A stretch of 64,000 nt of DNA from Luedemannella flava (GTDB taxonomy: Bacteria; Actinomycetota; Actinomycetes; Mycobacteriales; Micromonosporaceae). Below the pieces are notes generated by a model that had not been told where the DNA came from, ran no database searches, and was given only the letters and a program-made list of their open reading frames with translations. The position numbers and the translations under genes are program-made. Each line of letters starts with the position of its first letter. Position 1 is the stretch's first letter. The stretch lies in NCBI RefSeq assembly GCF_039528515.1, contig NZ_BAAALT010000016.1, positions 8,880-72,879 of the forward strand, given 5' to 3'. Below are positions 54,802-63,820 of this stretch, one piece after another.

Positions 54802-57800
54802 TCAGTCGAGCGGGAGGTGGGCCAGCTGGACGAGGCGGGCGCCCTGTTTGCGGGTGACCAGCCAGCCCCGGCCGGGGGGTTGCGGGGACGGGCGGACGGC
54901 GCCGACCAGCGGGCCCTCGTTACGGTCGCCGGCCATCACCAGGCCCGGTGACGCCAGTTCGCGCAGGGTCTTGAGCAGCGGGTCGAAGCTGGCCATGCCC
55001 GCGCCGCCGGCACGGCGGGCCGCGATGACGTGCAGGCCCACGTCACGGCCGTGCGCCAGGTGCTCGACGAGCGGCTGGATCGGATTGGTCGGGCCGGTCG
55101 CCACCAGGTCGTAGTCGTCGATCAGCACGAAGCACTCCGCCCCCGTCCACCACGAGCGGGTGCGCAGCTGTTCGGCGGTCACGTCCGGGCCGGGTCGGCG
55201 CTCGTGCAGTTTCCGGCTCAGCGCCTCCATGAGTGCCGTCGTGTGCTCGGCGGCCGTACCGTAGCCGACCTCGTACTCCTTGGGGACGACGCCGAGGAGG
55301 CTGCGCCGGTAGTCCACCAGCATGATCTTGGCGCGGTCGGGCCGGAACCGGCGGATCAGCGACTCGGCGATCACCCGCAGCAGGTTCGACTTGCCGCACT
55401 CGCTGTCGCCGTAGACGACCAGGTGCCCCTCGGCGGCGAAGTCCAGCAGCACCGGGCGCAGGTCGTTCTCGGCGATCCCGATCGGCAGCGCGAACTCGGT
55501 GCCGACCGGCCGCCCCACCCCGTCGGCGTCCGGCACCACGAACGAGGTGTAGTCCACCAGCGGCGGCAGCAGCCGCACCGGCTGGGCGCGGTCGCCCGGC
55601 CAGGCCGCGTCGATGGCCTTCACCAGCTCGTCCGGGCCCATCGAGGCCAGCTGGGGTAGCGCGGTCATCAGGTGCGCGCCCTCGGCGGTGAGGCCCCGGC
55701 CCGGGGTCGCCTTCGGGACCGCCTCGGCGCGGGCGCGCCCGGCCACCGAGTCGGCGGCGTCGCCGAGCCGCAGCTCCAGCTTCGCCCCGAACAGGTCGGT
55801 CGTGGAGCTGCGGAAGTCCAGCCAGCGGTTCGCGGTCGCGACGAGGTGGATGCCGTAGCTCAGGCCCCGCGTCGCCAGGTCGATGACGATCGGCTCCAAA
55901 TCCTCGAACTCGTGCCGCAGTGTCTGCCAGCCGTCGACCAGCAGGACCACGTCGCCGAAGTCGTCCTCGGCGACCGCGACGGTGGAGTCCAGGTCGCTGG
56001 GGCGGCGCAGCCGGCGGAACGTGGCGATCGAGTCGATGCCCCGGGCCGCGAAGCGGCGCTCCCGGTCGGCGAGCAGCGTCGCGACCTCGCCGACCGTACG
56101 GCGGACGGCGGCCGCGTCGAGCCGGCCGGCGACCCCGCCGACGTGGGGCAGCCCGCGCAGCGTGCCGAGCCGCCCGCCGCCGAAGTCGAGGCAGTACACC
56201 TGGACCTCGCGCGGGGTGTGGGTGAGTGCGAGGCCGGTGACCAGCGTGGCCGCGACGGTGGACTTGCCGCTCTGCGGGGAGCCCACAATCCCCACGTGCC
56301 CCGCCGCGCCGGCCAGGTCGAGCCAGCACACGTCGTGGCGCTGCTCGAACGGCTTGTCCACGAGCGCGACGGGCACCTGCAGGGCGCCGCGCAGCGACGG
56401 GTTGGCCACGGTCAGGCCGCGCACCCCCCGGCCGGGGGCGTCGATCGTCGTGATGGCGCCGAGCAGGTCGTCGAGGTTCGGCGCCTGGTGCAGCGGCGGC
56501 AGCCATACCTTGTGCGCCGCCGGGCCGCGCCCGCGCATCGCCGCGACGAGCAGCTCCAGCAGGCTCTCGCTGGCCTCGATCTCCAGCGCGGCCGGCTCCG
56601 TCGGCGTCCCGGCCACGTGATGCGTGTGGTAGTCGAGCACCCCGGCCGAACCGCCGCCCGCGCCCGCCCCGGCGAGGGCGCGCCGCCGGTACCGTCCGGA
56701 CACGTACGCGGCCTTGAACCTGGTCAGCGGACCGCCGCCGAAGGTCAGGTACCCGTGGCCGGGCGCGGCCGGCAGCTCGGCGGCGTCCGGGGCCTTCAGC
56801 ACCGCCCGCGAGTCCATCGCGTGCTGCGTGCGCAGGCTGATCCGCAGGTTGAGCTGGCCCTCCAGTCCGCGCGTGCGACCCTCGTCGAACTTCTGCGTCG
56901 CCAGCAGCAGGTGCATGCCCAGCGACCGGCCCTGCCGGGCGATCCGGTCGAACAGCTCGGCGAAGTTCGGCTTCTTGCCGATCAGCTCGGTGAACTCGTC
57001 GCAGATGATGACGAGCGTCGCCAGGGCCGGCAGGTCACCGCGGCCCGCCGCCCGGTACTCGCGCAGCGACGACAGGTGACCCGCGCGGTTGAGCAGCTCG
57101 CTGCGGCGGGCCAGCTCGCCCTCCAGCACCTCGCCGAACCGGTCGACGAGCGGCAGCTGCTTCTCCAGGTTGGTGATCAGGGCCGAGGTGTGCGGGAGCT
57201 GGTCCAGCGCCGAGAACGTCGCGCCGCCCTTGAAGTCGACGAGGACGAAGTTGAGCTCCTCGGACGAGTGCGTGGCGGCCAGCCCGAGCACGAGCGTGCG
57301 CAGCAGCTCCGACTTGCCGGAGCCGGTGATGCCGACGAGCATGCCGTGCGGGCCCATGCCGTCCTCGGCGGACTCCTTCAGGTCGATCATCACGGGTGAG
57401 CCGTCGGTGCCCGTGCCGATCGGTACGCGCAGGAAGTCGCGCCGCGACCGGGGCCGCCACAGGGCGGCGACGTCCACGGTCGTCGCGTCGGCGATGGTGA
57501 GCAGCTCGGCGAGGTCGAAGTCGCGGGCCAGCGGGGCGTGGTCCTTGACGGCGCCGGCCAGCCGCAGTGGGGCCAGCCGCCGGGCGAGGGCCTCGGCCTC
57601 CACGTGGCTGAGCGTGTCGACGGTGCCGACGCGGGCGCGGTCGTCGGTGGTGACGGTGGACAGGACCCCCGCCGCGTCGGCGTGCAGGACGATGGTGCCC
57701 GCGTCCAGCGGCGCGGGCGGCGGGGCGCCCACCTCGACCATGGTCACCGCGTCCAGGCCGACGCCGAGGTGCGTGGAGCCGGTCAGGTCGCCGCCGTCGA

Positions 57801-58755
57801 CGAGCAGGACGACGTGCGGGGCGGCGCTCGCCGACGTCCCCGGCACCGCCCGCTTGCGTGTGGCCACCACGTCGGACAGCAGCTCATCCAGCTCGGTGAG
57901 CGACTCGGCGAGCAGCCGGCGCGGGCCGAGGGCGTCGACCTTCGTGGGGTGCAGGGCGTGCGGGAGCCACTTCAGCCAGTCCCAGGCGGGGCGCTGGTCG
58001 GCGGCCACGCACGCCGCGATGATCAGGTCGTCGGGGGCGTGGAAGGTGGCGAGCTGCCCCACCATCGCGCGGGCCAGGGACCGGGCGTGCGCCGGGGAGT
58101 CGAGCACGACGCGCGAGAAGCCGCGCACGCTCAGCGCCACGGGCAGGTCGGGCACCACCGCGTACGCGTCGAGGAAGCGGCGCACCGCGCCGGCCGTGAC
58201 GGGCTCCAGGTTGGCGGTCGGGTCGAACGCGGGCGCGACCAGCTCGCTGCCGAGCGCCTGCGGGCCCAGCCCGACGCGGACCACCCCGAAGTCGGGGTCG
58301 GTGGGCCGGCGCTCCCACACGCGGGGGCCGAGCGCGTCCGACCACAGGGCCTGCGGGTCGGGGTGGTGGTACAGCAGGGCCGTGCGCTGCTCGGTGATCG
58401 CGTGCCGGACCGTGCGCCGCAGGCCGGCGAGGTAGCGCAGGTAGTCGCGGCGGGCCTGGATCAGCTCCGCCTTGCGGGGGCCGTTCTGCCCGCCCCAGTT
58501 GGTGATCAGCATGCCGAGCGTGGACAGCCCGAACAGCCCGCCCACCACGTACGTGTAGGCGCCGGCGCTCTGGTTGCCGCTGAACATGAGGGCGGTCGCC
58601 ACCGTGCCGGCGAGCAGCGGGAGCACGGACAGCCACTGCTGCCAGCGCTGGCCGGTGGGCTGGGGGATGACCGGCGGCGGCTCGATCGGGAGCTCGCCCG
58701 TGGGCATCGGCGGCGCGGGCCGACGCGGCGGCCGCGTGATGATGACCGTACCCAT
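54802..58755 (-). CDS. eccC: Type VII secretion ATPase EccC
   Basis: Membrane-bound FtsK/SpoIIIE-type motor of 1,317 residues for ESX/type VII secretion. Two N-terminal helices (WLSVLPLLAGTVATALMF, YTYVVGGLFGLSTLGMLI), then three ATPase domains. Walker A motifs are GITGSGKSELL, GSPQSGKSTV and GDSECGKSNLL. Walker B regions are LVIICDEFTEL, VVLLVDGW and CFVLIDDYDL. The last domain normally binds the export signal of WXG100 substrates. ATG 58755 (MGTVIITRPPRRPAP) is the family-type start, though the ribosome site is weak; the open frame continues to 59061 without such features. eccD begins at 63821 on the other strand, with a hydroxyproline operon between. Confidence 0.96.
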   Translation of the reverse strand: MGTVIITRPPRRPAPPMPTGELPIEPPPVIPQPTGQRWQQWLSVLPLLAGTVATALMFSGNQSAGAYTYVVGGLFGLSTLGMLITNWGGQNGPRKAELIQARRDYLRYLAGLRRTVRHAITEQRTALLYHHPDPQALWSDALGPRVWERRPTDPDFGVVRVGLGPQALGSELVAPAFDPTANLEPVTAGAVRRFLDAYAVVPDLPVALSVRGFSRVVLDSPAHARSLARAMVGQLATFHAPDDLIIAACVAADQRPAWDWLKWLPHALHPTKVDALGPRRLLAESLTELDELLSDVVATRKRAVPGTSASAAPHVVLLVDGGDLTGSTHLGVGLDAVTMVEVGAPPPAPLDAGTIVLHADAAGVLSTVTTDDRARVGTVDTLSHVEAEALARRLAPLRLAGAVKDHAPLARDFDLAELLTIADATTVDVAALWRPRSRRDFLRVPIGTGTDGSPVMIDLKESAEDGMGPHGMLVGITGSGKSELLRTLVLGLAATHSSEELNFVLVDFKGGATFSALDQLPHTSALITNLEKQLPLVDRFGEVLEGELARRSELLNRAGHLSSLREYRAAGRGDLPALATLVIICDEFTELIGKKPNFAELFDRIARQGRSLGMHLLLATQKFDEGRTRGLEGQLNLRISLRTQHAMDSRAVLKAPDAAELPAAPGHGYLTFGGGPLTRFKAAYVSGRYRRRALAGAGAGGGSAGVLDYHTHHVAGTPTEPAALEIEASESLLELLVAAMRGRGPAAHKVWLPPLHQAPNLDDLLGAITTIDAPGRGVRGLTVANPSLRGALQVPVALVDKPFEQRHDVCWLDLAGAAGHVGIVGSPQSGKSTVAATLVTGLALTHTPREVQVYCLDFGGGRLGTLRGLPHVGGVAGRLDAAAVRRTVGEVATLLADRERRFAARGIDSIATFRRLRRPSDLDSTVAVAEDDFGDVVLLVDGWQTLRHEFEDLEPIVIDLATRGLSYGIHLVATANRWLDFRSSTTDLFGAKLELRLGDAADSVAGRARAEAVPKATPGRGLTAEGAHLMTALPQLASMGPDELVKAIDAAWPGDRAQPVRLLPPLVDYTSFVVPDADGVGRPVGTEFALPIGIAENDLRPVLLDFAAEGHLVVYGDSECGKSNLLRVIAESLIRRFRPDRAKIMLVDYRRSLLGVVPKEYEVGYGTAAEHTTALMEALSRKLHERRPGPDVTAEQLRTRSWWTGAECFVLIDDYDLVATGPTNPIQPLVEHLAHGRDVGLHVIAARRAGGAGMASFDPLLKTLRELASPGLVMAGDRNEGPLVGAVRPSPQPPGRGWLVTRKQGARLVQLAHLPLD

Positions 58756-58809
58756 GGCGCTCGATGTTAGGTGCCGGCGACGCTGCGTGTCCGCCCCCGT
58801 CCCAGTGGT

Positions 58810-58854
58810 TGTGCACAAGGCTGTGCACAATCCTGTGGAAAAGACTGTGCATAA
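58810..58854. repeat. Array of four DnaA-box-like 9-mers at exact 12-bp spacing
   Basis: TGTGCACAA (58810), TGTGCACAA (58822), TGTGGAAAA (58834) and TGTGCATAA (58846) start exactly 12 bp apart. Read on the minus strand they are TTGTGCACA twice, TTTTCCACA and TTATGCACA, each close to the actinobacterial DnaA box TTGTCCACA or the general TTATNCACA. A partial fifth (TGTGCAGGT) lies at 58864. They occupy the divergent eccC / hydroxyproline-operon intergenic region, so they may also be operators for one of these genes. Confidence 0.75.
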
Positions 58855-58900
58855 CCGGGGGACTGTGCAGGTCGAGGCGTGATCGGCAAGACTGGCGACC

Positions 58901-59764
58901 ATGACGCCATGGCATGGGGTGCTGGTCGCTACCGCGCTGCCCCTCCGGGAGGACCTGACCATCGACTTCGAGCGGTTCGCCGCGCACGTGGACTGGCTGA
59001 TCACCAGCGGCTGCCACGGCGTGGTCCCCAACGGCTCTCTCGGCGAGTACCAGACGCTCACCGGGGCCGAGCGCGTCGACGTGGTCCGCGTCGCGACCGC
59101 GGCCGCCGCCGGCCGGGGCGTCGTGGTCCCGGGCGTGGCCGCGTACGGGGCGCTGGAGGCGCGCCGGTGGACCGAGCGGGCGGCCGAGGCCGGCTGTCCC
59201 GCCGTGATGCTGCTGCCGCCGAACGCGTACCGCGCCGACCGGCGCGCCGTTGTCGCCCACTACCGCGAGGTGGCGAAGGCCGGGCTGCCCATCGTGGCGT
59301 ACAACAACCCGATCGACACCAAGGTCGACCTGACGCCCGACCTCCTGGCCGAACTCCATAAGGAAGGCCTGATCGTCGGCGTGAAGGAGTTCACCGGCGA
59401 CGTGCGGCGCGGGTACGAGATCGCCGAGGCGGCACCCGGCCTCGACGTGATCGCCGGGTCGGACGACGTGGCCCTGGAGCTGGCCCTGGCCGGCGCGAAG
59501 GGCTGGATCTCCGGCGTCCCGAACGCCCTGCCCGCCGAGTGCGTCACCCTGTGGGAGGCGGCGGTCAAGGGCGACCTGGACACCGCCCTGCCGGCGTACC
59601 GGATCCTGCACCCCTGGCTGCGCTGGGACTCGAAGACCGAGTTCGTGCAGGCGATCAAGCTGATGATGGACGAGGTCGGCCGGTACGGCGGCCCGTGCCG
59701 TCCGCCCCGCGTGCCGCTCACCGACGAGCAGGCGGCGCGCATCCGCGCGCAGGCGCCGCGCTGA
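58901..59764 (+). CDS. DHDPS-family deaminase, probable 1-pyrroline-4-hydroxy-2-carboxylate deaminase
   Basis: DapA-family (beta/alpha)8 lyase of 287 residues. Schiff-base Lys162 (VGVKEFTGD) and Tyr134 (VAYNNP) are present. The epimerase and dehydrogenase genes that follow point to hydroxyproline breakdown, where this enzyme converts 1-pyrroline-4-hydroxy-2-carboxylate to alpha-ketoglutarate semialdehyde with loss of ammonia (the LhpC-type step). ATG 58901 opens the operon, and its stop overlaps the epimerase ATG (TGATG). Regulation probably involves the 12-bp array just upstream. A plain dihydrodipicolinate synthase is unlikely in this context. Confidence 0.87.
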   Translation: MTPWHGVLVATALPLREDLTIDFERFAAHVDWLITSGCHGVVPNGSLGEYQTLTGAERVDVVRVATAAAAGRGVVVPGVAAYGALEARRWTERAAEAGCPAVMLLPPNAYRADRRAVVAHYREVAKAGLPIVAYNNPIDTKVDLTPDLLAELHKEGLIVGVKEFTGDVRRGYEIAEAAPGLDVIAGSDDVALELALAGAKGWISGVPNALPAECVTLWEAAVKGDLDTALPAYRILHPWLRWDSKTEFVQAIKLMMDEVGRYGGPCRPPRVPLTDEQAARIRAQAPR

Positions 59765-60768
59765 TGCGTACCAGAAAGGTCTTCCACGCCGTCGACTCGC
59801 ACACCGAGGGCATGCCGACCCGGGTGATCACGGGTGGCGTCGGCGTGATCCCGGGCGCCACGATGGCCGACAAGCGCGTGCACCTGATGACCGAGCTGGA
59901 CCACCTGCGCACGCTGCTGATGTTCGAGCCGCGCGGGCACTCGGCCATGTCCGGCGCGATCCTGCAGCCGCCGACCCGCCCCGACGCGGACTTCGGTGTG
60001 CTGTTCATCGAGGTGTCGGGCTGCCTGCCGATGTGCGGGCACGGCACGATCGGCGTGGCGACGGTGCTGGTGGAGACGGGCATGGTGCCGGTGACGTCGC
60101 CGGTGACCACGATCCGCCTGGAGGTCCCGGCCGGCCTGGTCGTCGTCGACGTGGCCGTCCGTGACGACGGTGCCGCGACGGGCGTGACGATCCGCAACGT
60201 CCCGTCGTTCCCGGTGGCGCTGGACGCCTCCGTCGAGGTGCCCGGCCTGGGCGAGGTCGGCTACGACCTGGCGTTCGGCGGCAACTTCTACGCCATCGTC
60301 GCGCTGGAGAAGCTGGGCCTGCCGTTCGACCGGGCCGCGAAGAGCCAGCTCCTCGACGCCGGGCTGGCCATCATGGCGGCGATCAACGACGCCGGCGAGC
60401 CGGTGCACCCCGAGCAGCCGGAGATCCGCGGCTGTCACCACGTGTACCTGGCCGCCCCCGGCTCCGACGCGCACCGCTCCCGGCACGCCATGGCGATCCA
60501 CCCCGGCTGGTTCGACCGCTCCCCGTGCGGGACGGGCACGTCGGCGCGCATGGCGCAGCTGTGGGCGCGCGGCGAACTCCCGCTCGACCGCGACTTCGTC
60601 AACGAGTCGTACCTGGGTCGCCCGTTCATCGGCCGTCTCGTCGAGGAGACCACGGTCGCCGGCCGCCCGGCGGTCGTGCCGACCGTCACCGGCCGGGCCT
60701 GGGTCACCGGCACCGCCCAGTACATGCTCGATCCTGAGGACCCGTTCCCGGCGGGCTTCCTGTTGTGA
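59764..60768 (+). CDS. 4-hydroxyproline 2-epimerase (proline racemase family)
   Basis: Cytosolic cofactor-free epimerase of 334 residues that turns trans-4-hydroxy-L-proline into cis-4-hydroxy-D-proline. Both catalytic cysteines are present: Cys91 in MCGHGT and Cys255 in SPCGTGTSA. The His following the first Cys favours hydroxyproline over proline as substrate. ATG 59764 overlaps the deaminase stop, and its own stop overlaps the next gene's GTG. The two-Cys pattern excludes the single-Cys trans-3-hydroxyproline dehydratase. Confidence 0.92.
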   Translation: MRTRKVFHAVDSHTEGMPTRVITGGVGVIPGATMADKRVHLMTELDHLRTLLMFEPRGHSAMSGAILQPPTRPDADFGVLFIEVSGCLPMCGHGTIGVATVLVETGMVPVTSPVTTIRLEVPAGLVVVDVAVRDDGAATGVTIRNVPSFPVALDASVEVPGLGEVGYDLAFGGNFYAIVALEKLGLPFDRAAKSQLLDAGLAIMAAINDAGEPVHPEQPEIRGCHHVYLAAPGSDAHRSRHAMAIHPGWFDRSPCGTGTSARMAQLWARGELPLDRDFVNESYLGRPFIGRLVEETTVAGRPAVVPTVTGRAWVTGTAQYMLDPEDPFPAGFLL

Positions 60769-61910
60769 CCTCGGACGCCGTGGTCGTCGGCGCCGGCATC
60801 GTCGGTGCGGCCTGCGCCTTCTACCTGTCCCGGGCCGGCCTGCGGGTGACGGTGCTGGAGCGGGGCGCGGTGGCCGGCGGGACGTCCGGCTCGGGCGAGG
60901 GCAACCTGCTGGTCTCCGACAAGGAGCCCGGCCCCGAGCTGGCCCTCGCGGTCCGCTCGAACGCGCTCTGGCGCGCCCTGGGCGCGGACGTCGGCGGCCC
61001 CCGGTTCGAGCTGGAGGACAAGGGCGGCGTGATGGTGGCGTCCAGCGCCGCCGCCATGTCCGGGCTCGCGTCGCTCGCCCTCCACCAGCGGGAGTACGGC
61101 GTGAGCGCGCGCCCGCTCGACGCCGGCGAGCTGCGGGAGGTGGAACCGCACCTGGCCCCCGGTTTCGCGGGCGGCGCCCTCTATCCCCAGGACATGCAGG
61201 TCCAACCGATGCTGGCGACGGCGACCCTGCTCGCGGAGTCGGGCGCGACCGTCCATTGCGGCGTCGAGGTCACCGGCCTGCGCCGTGCCGAGGGCCGCGT
61301 GGTCGGCGTGGAGACCGCGTCGGGCACGGTGTTCGCGACGCCGACGGTGGTGAACGCGGCCGGCACCTGGGCCGGCTCGGTGTTCGCGCGCGACGGCGTC
61401 CAGGTGCCGATCGCGCCGCGCCGCGGCTTCATCCTGGTCACGGAGCCGCTGCCGCCGCTGATCCGGCACAAGGTCTACGACGCGGAGTACCTGGCGAACG
61501 TGGCGAGCGACGACGCGGGCCTGCAGGCGTCGGCGGTGGTCGAGGGCACGGCGGCGGGCACGGTCCTGATCGGCTCGACCCGCGAACGCGTCGGCTTCGA
61601 CCGCACCTTCTCCCTGCCGGCCCTGCGCCTGCTGGCGCGCAACGCGCTGCGCCTGTTCCCGTTCCTGGCCGGCGTCAACGTGCTGCGCGCGTACCGGGGC
61701 TTCCGCCCGTACTCCCCGGATCATCTGCCGGTGATCGGCGCGGACCCGCAGGTGGCGGGACTGTGGCACGCGTGTGGCCATGAGGGCGCCGGGATCGGCC
61801 TCGCCCCCGCTACCGGCGAGCTCATCGCGGCCCTGGTGACGGGTGGGGCGTCCGCCGTCGATCCGGTGCCGTTCGACCCCGCTCGGTTTGTTGGCCTCGG
61901 GGGTAACTGA
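60765..61910 (+). CDS. FAD-dependent oxidoreductase, probable D-hydroxyproline dehydrogenase catalytic subunit
   Basis: DAO/GlpO-family flavoprotein of 381 residues. The FAD-binding GxGxxG is at the N-terminus (VVVGAGIVGAACAFYLSRAG) with GTSGSGEGNLL after it, and a second FAD contact lies near the end (CGHEGAGIGLAPATGELIA). In hydroxyproline operons such a subunit (LhpB-type) oxidises cis-4-hydroxy-D-proline to the pyrroline acid, passing electrons to a partner [2Fe-2S]/FAD subunit, which here is the next intact gene. GTG 60765 overlaps the epimerase stop by 4 bp. Confidence 0.9.
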   Translation: MTSDAVVVGAGIVGAACAFYLSRAGLRVTVLERGAVAGGTSGSGEGNLLVSDKEPGPELALAVRSNALWRALGADVGGPRFELEDKGGVMVASSAAAMSGLASLALHQREYGVSARPLDAGELREVEPHLAPGFAGGALYPQDMQVQPMLATATLLAESGATVHCGVEVTGLRRAEGRVVGVETASGTVFATPTVVNAAGTWAGSVFARDGVQVPIAPRRGFILVTEPLPPLIRHKVYDAEYLANVASDDAGLQASAVVEGTAAGTVLIGSTRERVGFDRTFSLPALRLLARNALRLFPFLAGVNVLRAYRGFRPYSPDHLPVIGADPQVAGLWHACGHEGAGIGLAPATGELIAALVTGGASAVDPVPFDPARFVGLGGN

Positions 61911-61976
61911 GGGTGATGGGGACTGGATGTCACGACGCGTTACCGGGCGCCCAACCGACAGACGAATCTCCACCCA

Positions 61977-62090
61977 CTTTGCTCTGCTTCCCTATAGGAA
62001 TCACTGGCGGCGAACAGGCAGTATGTCTATTTGTCCCCTTTGGGGTAGGTAACTCTGCGTGCCTGATTCCTATAGGGAAGCAGAGCAAAG
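61977..62090. repeat. Inverted-repeat element, copy 3 (114 bp)
   Basis: Arms 61977-62003 and 62064-62090 are perfect over 27 bp. The interior has AACTCTGCGTGCCTG next to the right arm, which is the reverse of the ACGCAGAGTT block next to the left arm in copy 2. It is inserted between two genes of the hydroxyproline operon, 66 bp after one stop and 73 bp before the next ATG, and probably affects read-through. Confidence 0.92.
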
Positions 62091-62163
62091 GGGGGCGAGG
62101 GGCGATGTACCTGAGGGCGCGGGCATCACGGTGCGTTACAGCGACGGGTGGAGCGGTGACGTC

Positions 62164-63780
62164 ATGACAGACGAGGTCGTCGACTGGTGCGGTCGGTCGG
62201 TGCCCGTGCGGGGCGGGCAGAGCGTCGCGGCGGCGCTGATCGCGGCCGGGGTCGGCGCGTGGCGGGCGACGCGGGGCGGTGGGCGGCCGCGCGGGGTGTT
62301 CTGCGGGATCGGGGCGTGCTTCGACTGTCTGATCACTGTGGACGGGGTGCCGCACCAGCGGGCCTGCCTCGTGCCCTCGCGACCCGGGATGGTGCTCGCC
62401 CCCGACGCGGCCGGCGGCGCCATGGGCGCGCCGTCGCGCGGCGGGGTCGACGTGCGGGTCGACGTGGCCGTCGTGGGGGCGGGGCCGGCCGGTCTCGCCG
62501 CCGCCGGGGCGGCGCTCGCGGCGGGGAGGACCGTCGCCCTCGTGGATGCCGGGTCGCGGCCCGGCGGGCAGTTCTGGCGGCATCCCGAGGGGCGACCGCC
62601 GGCGGACCGCGCATACCAGGAGCTGGTCGGGGCGATCGACGACGGGCGGTTGACCCGGCTGGTCGACGCGGCGGTGTGGTTCGCCGAGGCAGGGGACGAC
62701 GGGTTCCGGCTGCATACCGCGAAGGGGGTCGTCACCGCGGCGCGCGTCGTCATCGCGACCGGGGCGTACGACCGGGTGGTGCCGTTCCCCGGGTGGGACC
62801 TGCCGGGGGTCGTCACGGCCGGCGGGGCGCAGGCGCTGATCAAGGGCTCGGGAGTCGCCGTCGGGCGGCGGGTCGTCGTCGCGGGGGCCGGGCCGTTCCT
62901 CCTGTCCGTGGCGGCCGGGCTGGTGAAGGCCGGCGCGGACGTGCCGGTCGTCGTCGAGGCCGGGGATCCGCGCCGGTACGCCGCGCGGCCCGGGGCGCTG
63001 CTCGCCGCCCCGGGGAAGCTGATCGAGGCGGCGCGGTACGCGGCCACGTTCGCCGCGAGGCGGGTGCGGTACCGGACCCGGCACGCCGTCACCGCCGCGC
63101 ACGGGACGGACGCCGTCGAGGCCGTCACGATCAGCGCACTCGACCGGGACGGCAACCCCGTCGCCGGCGGCGAGCGGCGCGTCGCGTGCGACGCGGTGGC
63201 GGTCAGCTACGGGTTCGTCCCGCAGCTGGAACTGGCGCTCGCGCTCGGCTGCGGCACGCGGGTCGACGTCGACGGGAACCTGGTCCTCGCCGTCGACGAC
63301 CGCCAGCGGACCACTGTGGACGGCGTCTACGCCGCCGGTGAGGTCACCGGGGTGGGCGGGTGGGCACTCGCCGTCGCCGAGGGACGCCTCGCGGGGGCGT
63401 CGGCGGCCGGCGCGCCCGCGCCCGCCCGTACTCCCGTGGCGAGGCTGCGGCGCTTCGCGGCGGCCATGCACCGGGCCCACCGCGTGCCCGGCGGCTGGCC
63501 GCGGTGGGTGAGCGACGCGACGCTCGTCTGCCGGTGCGAGGAGGTGACCGCCGGCGCGGTCCGTGCGGCGGTCACCGAGCTGGGCGCCACCGACGCGCGG
63601 GCGGTCAAGCTGTTCGCGCGGCCCGGGATGGGCTGGTGCCAGGGGCGGATGTGCGGGTACGCGACCGCGTGCCTGACCGCCGTGGCCTGCGAACGGCCGA
63701 CCACAATGGCCGATCTTGCCGCGTTCGCGCACCGGCCGGTCGCGCAACCCGTCACGCTCGGTGAGCTGGCCGGGGACTGA
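62164..63780 (+). CDS. Fused [2Fe-2S] ferredoxin / FAD-NAD(P) oxidoreductase, D-hydroxyproline dehydrogenase subunit
   Basis: Protein of 538 residues fusing what are usually separate small subunits. The N-terminal [2Fe-2S] domain has Cys47, 52, 55 and 68 (CGIGACFDC...C). A pyridine nucleotide-disulfide-type FAD domain has GxGxxG at 105-110 and a second such motif (GAGPFLLSVAAG). The C-terminal BFD-like [2Fe-2S] domain reads CRCEE...CQGRMC. This is LhpF plus LhpE in one chain, receiving electrons from the preceding dehydrogenase. ATG 62164 with GGAG upstream is chosen; the open frame extends 35 codons further into the repeat element but that part is element sequence. The short gap to eccD ends its transcription unit. 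Confidence 0.9.
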   Translation: MTDEVVDWCGRSVPVRGGQSVAAALIAAGVGAWRATRGGGRPRGVFCGIGACFDCLITVDGVPHQRACLVPSRPGMVLAPDAAGGAMGAPSRGGVDVRVDVAVVGAGPAGLAAAGAALAAGRTVALVDAGSRPGGQFWRHPEGRPPADRAYQELVGAIDDGRLTRLVDAAVWFAEAGDDGFRLHTAKGVVTAARVVIATGAYDRVVPFPGWDLPGVVTAGGAQALIKGSGVAVGRRVVVAGAGPFLLSVAAGLVKAGADVPVVVEAGDPRRYAARPGALLAAPGKLIEAARYAATFAARRVRYRTRHAVTAAHGTDAVEAVTISALDRDGNPVAGGERRVACDAVAVSYGFVPQLELALALGCGTRVDVDGNLVLAVDDRQRTTVDGVYAAGEVTGVGGWALAVAEGRLAGASAAGAPAPARTPVARLRRFAAAMHRAHRVPGGWPRWVSDATLVCRCEEVTAGAVRAAVTELGATDARAVKLFARPGMGWCQGRMCGYATACLTAVACERPTTMADLAAFAHRPVAQPVTLGELAGD

Positions 63781-63820
63781 CGGGTACCAATGTTCCGGAC
63801 GGACGTGGTAGGACGGTGCG

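Noticed and set aside
58770..59061. Upstream extension of EccC by about 100 codons
   Set aside because: It would run through the 12-bp array and the start of the divergent deaminase gene; the MGTVIITRPPRR start fits the family.
62059..62163. Upstream extension of the fused oxidoreductase by 35 codons
   Set aside because: The first codons are repeat-element sequence; ATG 62164 has GGAG at the right distance and matches the start of the ferredoxin domain.
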